64,000 nt of DNA from Bidens hawaiensis (Eukaryota; Streptophyta; Magnoliopsida; Asterales; Asteraceae), in contig JAIQDT010000061.1 of assembly GCA_021521415.1 (NCBI GenBank), positions 3,286,001 to 3,350,000 of the forward strand, given 5' to 3'. How positions within the stretch are numbered: the stretch's first letter is position 1; each line of letters starts with the position of its first letter. Below are positions 54,884 through 64,000 of this stretch, in pieces. The notes below the pieces were generated by a model that worked only from the letters and a program-made list of their open reading frames with translations, ran no database searches and had not been told where the DNA came from. The position numbers and the translations under genes were made by a program.

Positions 54884-57800
54884 ATGGCCTTGAAATTCAA
54901 GAAAAGGCATAATATGTGCACTCAGTTGGAGCTTGACAATGATAATAGAGAATTGGAGCTACTAATCACATTTCTATGGAACTCCAACCTATGAGTAGCT
55001 CTTACCGAAAGCCCCACAATTTACAGAAACCATATCTCGGATTTTTGGAGATCTGCTACTTATGTAAATGACATTAACAGGAAAAGGATTGAGGCCTCTT
55101 TCCTAAATCATGATATTGAGATCACAGAAGCCTCAATAAGAGCTGCATTGGACTTGAATGACGATTTTGATGCTCAACCATCTTACTCAGTCCCAAGATT
55201 ATTGAGAGTCTTTCAAGAGACTATGGGTTACCAAGGTGGTGTGAAGGAGGGATAGTTCCAAAAGAGAAGTTTTCCACTGATATACCATTTTCTGATCCAT
55301 CATGTCATCCAGTCCTTATCTCCAAGGAGAGGGACTTGGACACTACTAAGCAGAGAACTTGGGACTCTTACTGTAGCAATTTTATACCAAAAGCCCTTCA
55401 ATATATCGAGATTCATTTTACAGGGATTGGTGTCAAATGCAGAGAAGGAAGTAAATCAGAGGTTTCTCATGTATCCGCGATTTCTGCAGATTTTGATAAA
55501 CAGATCAGTACCGGAACTTCAAAGATCCGGAGAGATTTTGAGATTACAAAATCCCAATATCTACAAGCGAATGAAAGATGCAAAGAGCAATTTGAAGATA
55601 ATAATGATTGGGATATTCTCCCATGGCTGCTTGTGCCAGCTCTAGGTGCTATTGATGTGCCTAGAACCCTTGGAAACAGTGATGATGAAAATGATGATAG
55701 TGATCAGAATGATGAAGGGGGCAATGGTCCGGATGGTGATAATGCTATGGTTGTGGGAAATGATGATCATGCTCAAGATGTTGTTGTTGATGATGTGCCT
55801 TTGATTGTCCAGTCTACTCATGAAGCAGATGATGTAGAGTTGGAGATTAATGATGAAACTGATGAGCCAGTTGAGGGTCCGAGCAACATAGCTACTGAGC
55901 AGATAGATGATGATGTATTTGTAGCAAATGTAATCTCAAATGTTGCTGACACAGTACAACAGACTACACCACTTGATTCACCACCTCCTGAGGAATACCA
56001 TGATGAAACTGACTCCATGGACCTTGATGATGCTGATGACAACATTGCTTCCTCACCTGGAACCATTGAACCTGCTCTCTCAGACACAGAACAATTTAAT
56101 GATACACACATTCAATCACCATGAACATCTCCATTGACTGTACCTATTACTACCTCACCACCTGTTTCCCCACCAGTCAACCTATTCAAGAGCCAATTAC
56201 AGTACCAACAACCACTTTGCTACTACCATTTCTCAACCAACCCAATCAACTCCCACAGAACCTGAGCCTTATAAGTTACCATCTCCAGAAACTTCTGAAT
56301 CTGAACCTTTTTCTAAGCCTGCATTCAAACCCACTCAAGAAACCCCACCTTCCAGCCCAAATCTTTATGACATAGTAGTTGAATGCAAAGCTTGAGTTTG
56401 AAAATAGCTTGTTGAAAGAAAAGAATGCGGTTTTAGAAACAAGAAACAGAACATTGGAGGCTGCACTGCAGTAAGCTCTATTGAAGATTCGAACCCTGGA
56501 GGGGCACTCTGTGGTTGAGAAGACCTCAGATGCACCAAAACAGGGGGAGAAAAATGAATGTGAAGATGTAGAGGGCTTAAAAATAATTGAAGATTTATAT
56601 GCCAATTCCGATGAAGAGGTTGTAGAGGTTGGAACATCAAATGCACTAAACATGATAAGTCAAGAATATGAGCATGGAGATGCTGATAATGAGGGGGAGT
56701 CTTATGGTGAAGATGAAACAGAAGAAGAAAAGTTGAAAAGAAAGCAGAAAGGGAAAGGGTTTGCATATACAGATGATGACCTGCATCCCAAGTCCCTACA
56801 CAAGGTGCAATCTGGTGATGACATACTCATGAAGAATAATATAATAGATCCAGATATGGCTGAAGTGGAATCTGTCAAAACAGCCATGAGGCTAATGAAT
56901 GAAGATCTGGATACACTAAATCAAAAGGCTCAAGAAGAAGATGATGAAATTCCTCAAGAAGTGCTTGAAGCACTAATCAAAATGAAGGAGAAAGAAGAGT
57001 AGAATGAAAGGATGAGGAAGGTGGTAGATGATGCTATCAAGGCTACACTAGAGGCTCTGAATGCAAGACAAAATGATGATACACAAGAGCCTGTACAAAC
57101 TGAACCAATGGTAACTAAGCCTGTGCAATCTGAACAGGAGCCCACACCATCTGAGCCAGTCGTATCTGAGCCTGAGAATGTAGAACCTGAACCACAAACT
57201 GAGCCAGAGATAACAGAGCCCATAATAACTGAAACTGAAACAGAAGAACCTGAAATTGAAACAACAAATGAACAGGAGTTTGGTTTAGGGCCTGTAAATC
57301 AAGAAGAGGATGAGACCATTGAAATATCTGCGAGTACAATGGTGAAGCTGGTAATAATGAACGATCTTATAAACATTTTGAACAAACCAGAAGGGCATCA
57401 TCCTGAGATAGTAGAAGCTGCTAGAAAGGCACAGAAAGACATTATCAACATAAGCAAAGAAAAAGAACCAAGAGTTGAAGAGCCAGTTGAAACAACTGAG
57501 CCTGTCATCAATGAGGTTACTGAAGAAAATGACGACATTCTTGAAAATGAACCTATTGTTGAAAAGATAGTTGATGAAGAGCCAGAAATTCAAATGATAC
57601 AACCATCCGAATCATCTGAATCATCCAAATCATCTGAATCAATTGAACCTGAGACTGATATAAAGAATCATTGAAACGAAAAGAAAAGGATGAGCTTGAG
57701 ACACCAAAGTCTAAAAGGCAGAAATCAGTGAAGGTGATGGTATACAAGAGAAGATTGGATAAGCTTGCAGATATTGAAAGGGCTAAATCGATGAATGTAG

Positions 57801-59330
57801 AAGAGCCAATGATTCGGGCACTCCATAACTTTGATGAAACAATTGATGTAGATAATGATAGTGAAGGAGAGTTGAAAGATGATGATGGAAAAGATGAAAA
57901 TAGTGCCTATCTAAGATGTCTTGACTATGATTTGAAATATCTTCAAAGATTATCCATGGAAGCCATAGCCAAAGAAGCTGAAGGTTGGAGAAAAAGGGAA
58001 ACCAGAAGAGAGTTCCTGATAAAGGCTGGATACAAGCCTGCATTTCTAAACTTGCAGTCATTTGATATTATTGACAAACTCTACAAGAGAGCTCTTGTAG
58101 ATGACATTGCTAATATGGTTGAGAAGACAAGCAAAAGAAAAAGGACAAGTGATGATACTAAGTATGAGTCTATGAGGGCTAAACATAAAGAAATCCAATT
58201 TTTGCAAGTCCATGGATTTGAATTCAGCTCATTAATCAAACTTTCTTTGGAAGATTTAAAAAGAAAAGTACAAAGTGTCAAAGATTCCTAGAAAAACCAA
58301 AAGGCTACTGCTGATCGTGAAAGAGAGAAGAATTTGAAGTCACAAATGGAAAAAGAAAGGCAGGAAACTGAAAAGAAAGAATCTGAAGCCAAAGAATGGT
58401 TTAAAGACCCAAGCAGAGTCCAGACATTGAAAAACATAGTAATGGATAAGGGCATGACAGAGGAGGGGTTTGATAGAATGCCTCATACTCAACTACTAGA
58501 GATATACAAAAGAGAGCAGAGAATGTTTGCGGAGACTGAAAAGAAAATGGCTGAGCAAAGAAAGAAATTGGAGGAGTTAGTTAGAGCTGAGATGCTAAGT
58601 GCCCTGCATAAGAAAGGGGTGAATATGGGAAGATTGATGACTCAAACTGATGAGACAATCAAAAGGTGGTATGAAGAAGAAGGGCTTGATAAAATAAAGA
58701 AAACTCAACAAGGAAGCACAAGCAGAACACCCTTAAGGCATGAGAGTGTGAGGCCTGAGCAACCCAGAAATCTAAACTGCCCACACATCTCTTCTATGAT
58801 AAAAGATCCAAGACTTTAAGGGTTATCACCGAAGACAAAGACGAGACACTGATTATTTTTAGAGATGATTTGAGAAATTTTTAGAAGAACAGCTGAAGAA
58901 AATGGCCAAAATGGATTTATACGATAATCAAGATAGAAGACACTTGGCCGGACAACAAAGAAATGAACTCTCAAAGTTTATAAAAGAACAATCGAAGAAA
59001 GGTTTTCCTTTCCTCAAATAGAAGAAGAGAGAGATTCGTAGCCAAGCAGAGAAAGACAAAAGAGGAGAAAGGATAAACGAAGTTCATCTTTTTAGAACTC
59101 CCTTTGTTTGATGCAAGTAAAAGAAGAATTCAAGCAAGCAGCTCAAGTAGCAAAAGAAGAACATTGAAGGAGTGCTTAGCTAAGAAGAGAGAGATGACAG
59201 AACCCAATTCTGTTGTTCAACAGTTTGGAAGAATCACATACATCACTTACAAAAGACAAGATGATTCAATCTCATTGGGAAATGTATCGGGAATAACCAT
59301 TGCAGTATCAGACATGATGAAGATTTGAAC
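54884..59330 (+). pseudogene. Third ORF (env-like position) of the Sirevirus-like element
   Basis: Starts MALKFKKRHNMCTQLELDND. The conserved N-terminal region has ALTESPTIYRNHISDFWRSA, IEITEASIRAALDLND and later FNISRFILQGLVSN and FLMYPRFLQILINRSVPEL. I recognise this as the region shared by many Asteraceae retrotransposon proteins. An acidic D/N/E-rich middle follows, then a Glu-Pro-Thr-rich repeat (57080-57260) and a basic segment (KSKRQKSVKVMVYKRR). The end is coiled-coil (58300-58620, KERQETEKKESEAKEWF). No signal peptide or membrane segment is seen, so an envelope role is not supported. There are stops at 54992, 55253 and later, and several frame changes. Function unknown. Confidence 0.75.
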
Positions 59331-59698
59331 TTCATCCACATCCAAGACTTAAAAGACATAATGGATGCAAAATTTCCTTTTGATTCATTTGATGCTGTGG
59401 AGCTGGATATGTTAAAAGAAAAGGCTGCCCATGTAAGACTAAGAAAGCAGAAAAAACAGGAAAGGAGCCACAGAAGGAGATAACGGATTGGAGCTTATGG
59501 AAGATCATTTTATAATTCTGTTTATCTTTGTTTGTTTTTGTTTTATTTTGATATGTAAAAATTTTGACTTGTAATGTCCTAGAGGCAGAATTCCTATATG
59601 TAACGAAATGACATGTTCTTAAATGACATAAACTTGATATATTGATACATGTGTAACTGTATGCAGGTGTGTTTTGGTGCATCTAAGCTTGTTCCAAT
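59331..59698 (+). other. Non-coding stretch before the polypurine tract
   Basis: Decayed end of the third ORF and presumed 3' UTR (T-rich 59520-59570); no other gene. Confidence 0.55.
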
Positions 59699-59710
59699 CT
59701 AGGAGGAGAT
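59699..59710 (+). other. Polypurine tract of the Sirevirus-like element
   Basis: CTAGGAGGAGAT lies directly before the 3' LTR. Confidence 0.75.
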
Positions 59711-60738
59711 TGTTGGGTCGGATTCATGATAGGAAGATTTGAATCTTCTCAACCTCCTCAGGAAATGGCTATGTATGGACTTCAAGCAAGCCTAGACGAT
59801 CGAGCATGGTTTTACTACTTCGAGCAAGGTATTCAGAACCAAGGATGGTTGATTTCTCTAAGTGTTAAGGGTTCTAGCAAGCTACACTTCAACAAGCAAG
59901 AGTATTCTTCTATCGAGCATGGATTGCCAATCGAGCAAACAGCTTGATCATTCAAGATTTAGCCAAGTTTTACGAGCACAGGATGTCCGAGCACAAGGTG
60001 ACGAGCATGGATGCAATAAGAAGATGTCAAGTACTCCAAGCATGGACTAAGAGCATGATTCAATCTCGAGCAAGATTTACATCCGAGCATGCAAAGACTG
60101 CTGAATAAGTCCATAGACAAGATTGAAGACATCAAGAAGAATGAGCTTGCTCGATGGATTAGTTCGAGCAAAGAAAGGACTAGTCAAGAGGAATGAAGAC
60201 TACTTGAAGAGAATATTTTCACTTGGAAAATATTCTAAGTAAAGTATGCTCGAAGTTACTCATCGAGCATACCCTGCATACTGAGTCTGCTCGAGCAAGA
60301 GACAAACCTTGCTCGAGAACTCTTCCACTTGTATTTATTCTGTCTTTCATTATGTAATGATTAGGGATTCTAGAAGGAATGTCAAGGTCTATAAATAGGG
60401 ACCTAGGTTTCCATTTTAGGGCAGACGTGACACGGAATACGAGAAACATTCTTAGCGAATATTCTATTGTTTCCTCGTACGCTGCCGCCGTCATTCACGA
60501 AACCCTAGACATTTCTTTACTGTTTTATTGAATGATTCATTTATTACAGTAAATCTTTGTCTTTGAATCTGTTCCTACTGAATATTTTGTTGTTGTTTTG
60601 TTTGTTATCTTTTCACACCTTCGTTCCCATCTGTTGAATATCCTGATTCCGTCGGGATATTCAATAGGCCTTTGGGTATTGAGTCAGTGTGTTCTTGTCA
60701 ACCTTTCTAAGGTTTGCACCTGACTACCGTTCCAGACA
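59711..60738 (+). repeat. 3' LTR of the Sirevirus-like element
   Basis: 1028 bp, uninterrupted, TG...CA. TATA box TATAAATA is at 60390-60397, with TCGAGCA-type motifs concentrated between about 59770 and 60320, upstream of it. Confidence 0.92.
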
Positions 60739-61000
60739 TTGAACAAGGTAAGACATTGTGCCATCGTGTAAAGTTTCTGATCTCATGATTATTGTTATAA
60801 TTATCGACTTATACTAATCTAGATATACCTCATTATGTTTAACTAGGTGCTTAATACCAAGAAGCTCTTTGTTTATAAACTTTCAAGGTGAGACATTCGA
60901 GTTTTTGTACAACTCACATTTGTAGAGATAACTTGTTTTCCAATACTCTCATGATGATTGTTAAACTTATTAAACTAACTGTTGTACGTACAAGGATTTC
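60739..61000 (+). other. Leader region of Gypsy D
   Basis: Sequence after the Sirevirus insertion, between its TSD and the gag of Gypsy D. No ORF and no clear primer-binding site were recognised. Confidence 0.4.
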
Positions 61001-61800
61001 TTGGCCTTTAAGCCTACCGAATTTGCTGGCAATGAAGGAGCCATTTCAGCACTACGCTGGTTAGAACAAACAGAATTTGTTATTAGAATCAGTAATGTTC
61101 TGAAGAAGATAAAATACTATATGCTTCTAATCTCTTCATTAACAAATTATTAAAATGGTGGAACATAGTCCTTCAAGCAATGAGAAGTGACATAGTTTAT
61201 ACTACGACCTGAAAATAATTCAAAGAAATAGTAGAAAGGAAATTTTGTCCTCTCCATGCAACTAAAAAGATTGCTACTATGTTCTTACACACAAGATGGT
61301 GGGTGTGAATTGTTGTGAGTATACCACAAATTTTTTTGAATATGCAATAATCATATCGGCTTTGGCTTCGCCAGAATCAGTACCAATTTCTCACTATATT
61401 TGGGGATTAGTAAGTGAAATTCGTGATCTGGTAAAGTTGGCGAGACCCCAGACTATTGAGGAAACAGATGAGCTAGCCAATACCATGACAAAAGGATTAA
61501 TTCGAACACAAGAAGAGAACAAAAGAAGGATCTAGCCTAGAAAATTTTCCAATAGCTTCATTCGGTAGATGCGCTTTCCCAAGGAGCAGGCCAATCCTAT
61601 GCTCACCCTTCCTGTAAAACCTGCAGAAAGAGGCACTTAGGTAGATGCACTTTTAAGAAAACTAAGTATTGCAATTATTGCAAAATGGGTGGTCATACGG
61701 ATGAAGAATGTAGAAGAAAAGAAACCCGTGTTAGTAATAACTGCGGAGAACCTGGTTACATTCGTCTAGAATGCCCAAAGCTGACAAAGGTGCCTTAAAA
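61001..61800 (+). pseudogene. Gypsy D: gag
   Basis: FLAFKPTEFAGNEGAISALR and WLEQTEFVIRISNVLKK resemble the capsid start of chromovirus-type gag. After stops, ANTMTKGLIRTQEENKRR continues. Two zinc-knuckle-like clusters follow: CNYCKMGGHTDEEC (about 61670) and NCGEPGYIRLEC (about 61740). Several stops are present. Confidence 0.75.
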
Positions 61801-62710
61801 TAAAGCAAAGAACGCATATTGACCTAAGAGGAATGTGCGAGCCTTTCAGCTTACTGTGCAAGAAACACAATGAATCCGGATGTCAATGCGGGTACATTTC
61901 TTATTAATGATGTTTACGCTAAAGTATTGTTTGATTCTGGAGCAAATCAAAGTTTCATAAATACAACTTTTTTCCAAGCCCTAAATCAACCATTAACCAA
62001 ACTTAATCAAGTGTGCATGGTAGAAACCGCCGACGGGAATTTCATTCATATTCGTGAAGTACATCAAGAAGAAAATATATACTTACTAGTCCGAAATTTT
62101 AAAGAAAAATTACTTCCAATGAAACTGGCTGGATTCAATTTCATGTTAGGAATGAACTGGTTAACAAATAATCTTGCTAGTATCTTATGTAATAAGAATT
62201 CTGTTGAGATTCGTACGCCAACAGGAGAGATTATTACAATTCAAGGAGACAAAGTTTCAAGGCCTACAAAGTCCGTATCAGTAATGAAAGCAGCAAATTA
62301 CCTAAGGAAGCAAGGCATAGTGTATATGATTTCTGTAATCATTAGAGCTAAAATAATGGATCTAAAAGAAACTCCGGTACTATCGGAATACCCTAAAGTC
62401 TTTCCTGAAGATTTTCCTGGACAACCGCCTGATCGTGAAATAGAATTTAGAATTCATGTGACACCCGAAAATGCGCTGGTTGCTAAAGCAACATATCGAT
62501 TAGTGCCAATAGAAATGTTAGAATTGAAAAGGCAATTAGACGAATTGCTAGAAAAAGGTTTCATAGGACCAAGCTCATCACCCTAAGGAGCACCAGTGCT
62601 GTTTGTTAAAAAGAAAGATGGGTTGATGTGTATATGTATCGATTATAGAGAATTGAATAAGGTCACAATAAAGAATCATATTTATACAAACAGGCTATGT
62701 AGTTTTAGAC
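61801..62710 (+). pseudogene. Gypsy D: aspartic protease and start of reverse transcriptase, truncated
   Basis: The frame from ATG 61870 reads GTFLINDVYAKVLFDSGANQ with the DSG active site. FMLGMNWLTNNLASILC and VLSEYPKVFPEDFPGQPPDR follow, then the RT N-terminal region VPIEMLELKRQLDELLEKGF and, after a TAA at 62584, [20 protein letters not shown]. The text stops within RT near 62700, before the YVDD motif, so the element is 3'-truncated. Confidence 0.85.
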
Positions 62711-63210
62711 ATAGCTACCGGGGTATGTTGTGGGCGGAAGGGGAGCCAAGTTGTTGATTGGGCGTGGGAAATGGATGCACGCAGCACAGATAGTCAAGGC
62801 TTCACTGTGGCTTAGTATAATTACATCATAAACATACAAACTTGCGTACTTACAAACTGTGATTGTTGTAAGCACAACTGATTTCTTGAAACTCGTGAAA
62901 CTGACCAACTATTTATAGTTGACCCATTTTAACATGTTTTTCAGGTACTGGATTGGATTAGAAGGTCAATGTGCTATGTGTTTGACATACGATCAATGCT
63001 GGGTGAATTGATGCAAGTGTGCTAATCGGAAGTAAAGCCGCTTAACGGGCTGGATTTAGTTTGCATCACCTAGTTGTAAATGAAGTTAGAACAATGTAAA
63101 ATATTGTAAAGTAGTTTGTATTGTTCTTTATAAACAATGTGGTTGATATCAGAGGTGTTTGTTACATTTCCGTTTTACGCTTCCGCAAATCGCTTAATGG
63201 GGTGTGACAA
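62711..63210. repeat. Unassigned retrotransposon-like remnant ending GGGGTGTGACA
   Basis: Non-coding sequence that ends with AATGGGGTGTGACA at about 63208, as some Gypsy LTRs do (compare GGGGTGTGACA at 28239 and 36202). The start and the element it belongs to were not determined. Confidence 0.35.
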
Positions 63211-63458
63211 ATAACGAATGAGGTAAGATATTAACGAAATGACACATTCGTTATAGGATATAACGAATGTACCTTACAAGGTTAACAAATGAGTCACATT
63301 TGTGACTATACAATTACCAAAATGCCTTTATACATTAATTCTAATTTAATAATACATAAGAAAAAGACCGAGACCCAAAACCGTGCACTAACAAACTCCC
63401 TCTCGTCTTGAGCTCTTTGTCTTCAATAAATACTTTATCGCTTGAATCGGCTTCTCTT
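63211..63458. other. Intergenic DNA with short TAACGAAT repeats
   Basis: Contains several ATAACGAATG / TTAACGAAATG words; no gene. Confidence 0.5.
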
Positions 63459-64000
63459 CTATTCATTGTAGCTGTGAATCCTGAATGCATGGTAAAATTG
63501 AACTACGCGTTGGAATTGCATTACCAAATCATAATCTTTAATGTTTGCCCATTTGATCTGATTAGTGTAAAGCATGTCGTTATCTGATTTAGACAAGTTG
63601 ACTAGCCACATCGAATCTATCACTCGGATAAATTCCGTCTTCAAGCCCGATCCTAATACAATTAGTGCTTCACCACATCTGCTATCGTAGTATAACCTAT
63701 TAAATGTCATAAACAGACTCTGTGGAAATGTCTTCACCGACACTTTCTTCAAAGTTCATGGTGGCTTGACCTGCAAAAACAGTTTCCTCCAACCGGTGTG
63801 AGGATCGATCTCATCAATGTACTTATGAGTTGGCACCTGTGGTTGGAAATACTTGAATCCAAACCGCATTTCGTGTAACAAGCGTTGATATAACCAATCG
63901 GCCCACTTATTGTTACCACTATTGATAAATGGTCTGTTAGCAAAAGTTCATACATCCCACCTCGGCATAGATAACACGTCAATGTTACATCGAAAGTATT
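63459..64000 (-). pseudogene. Unidentified protein-coding remnant, cut by window edge
   Basis: On the minus strand one frame is open from the window edge to 63459 except for two TGA codons (63758-63756 and one near 63950). It reads NKWADWLYQRLLHEMRFGFK, YIDEIDPHTGWRKLFLQVKP and, after the stop, FPQSLFMTFNRLYYDSRCGE and MQFQRVVQFYHAFRIHSYNE. The composition (W, Y, F and charged residues evenly spread) looks like a folded protein, not noise. I do not recognise the family. The two stops suggest a pseudogene, or exons joined differently from a simple read-through. Confidence 0.5.

Larger units (their letters stand above)
42410..60738 (+). mobile_element. Sirevirus-like Copia element with a large third ORF, 18.3 kb including a nested element
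   Basis: LTRs start TGTTGGGTCGGATTC and end GACA (42410-46094 and 59711-60738). Flanks are CTGAA (42405-42409) and TTGAA (60739-60743), a TSD with one change. Order: LTR, primer-binding site, long gag with two zinc knuckles, protease, integrase, RT, RNase H (Copia order), a 1.3-kb motif array, a third ORF with its own promoter-like region, polypurine tract, LTR. The long gag and an extra ORF after pol are features of the Sirevirus group. The LTRs differ by roughly five percent by eye, older than the element nested in one of them. All frames carry lesions. Confidence 0.9.

Noticed and set aside
55427..57747. Minus-strand Ser/Thr- or Leu-rich ORFs opposite the third ORF
   Set aside because: Complement of acidic and Glu-Pro-rich codons; no motifs.
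54884..59330. Third ORF as a true envelope glycoprotein
   Set aside because: No signal peptide, glycosylation-rich ectodomain or membrane anchor visible; only the position fits.

Overview
The window is nuclear DNA of a flowering plant. A eudicot, probably Asteraceae, is likely: the long third ORF of the Sirevirus-like element at 42410-60738 is of a type I remember as abundant in daisy-family genomes, but no search was possible. One recognisable host gene fragment sits at the left edge: a minus-strand gene of the PLASTID MOVEMENT IMPAIRED1-RELATED (NT-C2 domain) family with an apparent 1-base frameshift near base 102. An unidentified, broken protein-coding remnant lies at the right edge (63459-64000). 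Almost everything between is a deep nest of LTR retrotransposons. Several are delimited to the base by TG...CA ends plus 5-bp target-site duplications (TSDs).

Layout. 1-5500: the host gene, its AT-rich leader and intergenic DNA with hAT-type relics (the best is 4085-4616). 5549-22620: an old minus-strand Copia element ('Copia A'), cut in two by a complete 12.5-kb Tat-lineage Ty3/Gypsy element at 6339-18842 (two 1016-bp LTRs, TSD CATGA). That Gypsy element carries, between pol and its 3' LTR, an antisense gene of about seven exons at 7931-11490. It has its own TATA box and a duplicated G-box promoter module. 22653-22684: a Helitron-type 3' end. 24513-36518: a minus-strand Sirevirus-like gag and 5' LTR remnant ('Copia B'), split by a 10.7-kb gag-only LTR element at 25541-36202 (TSD CTAAC). 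The 5' LTR of that element holds a 327-bp MITE, and its 3' LTR holds the tail (integrase end, chromodomain, LTR) of a chromovirus.

36540-37940 is a fold-back (inverted-arm) element, and 38480-39620 a Copia pol fragment. From about 39640 to 62720 a plus-strand Gypsy relic ('Gypsy D') is interrupted twice. First comes a solo LTR (40018-42040, TSD CCAGA) of the same chromovirus family seen at 32979-35079. Second comes an 18.3-kb Sirevirus-like Copia element (42410-60738, TSD CTGAA/TTGAA). The 5' LTR of the latter holds a small non-autonomous LTR element (42845-45508, TSD ATGAG) full of the palindrome TTCGATCGAA.

How the parts work together. None of the elements looks autonomous, because every gag-pol read here has stops or frameshifts. 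Two elements nevertheless show unusual added transcription units. The Tat element has the antisense intron-containing gene. The Sirevirus-like element has a third ORF preceded by its own TATA box and a spliceable leader intron. That ORF's upstream region is a 1.3-kb array of about 35 TCGAGCA-type motifs, and the same motif is dense upstream of the TATA box in the element's own LTRs.
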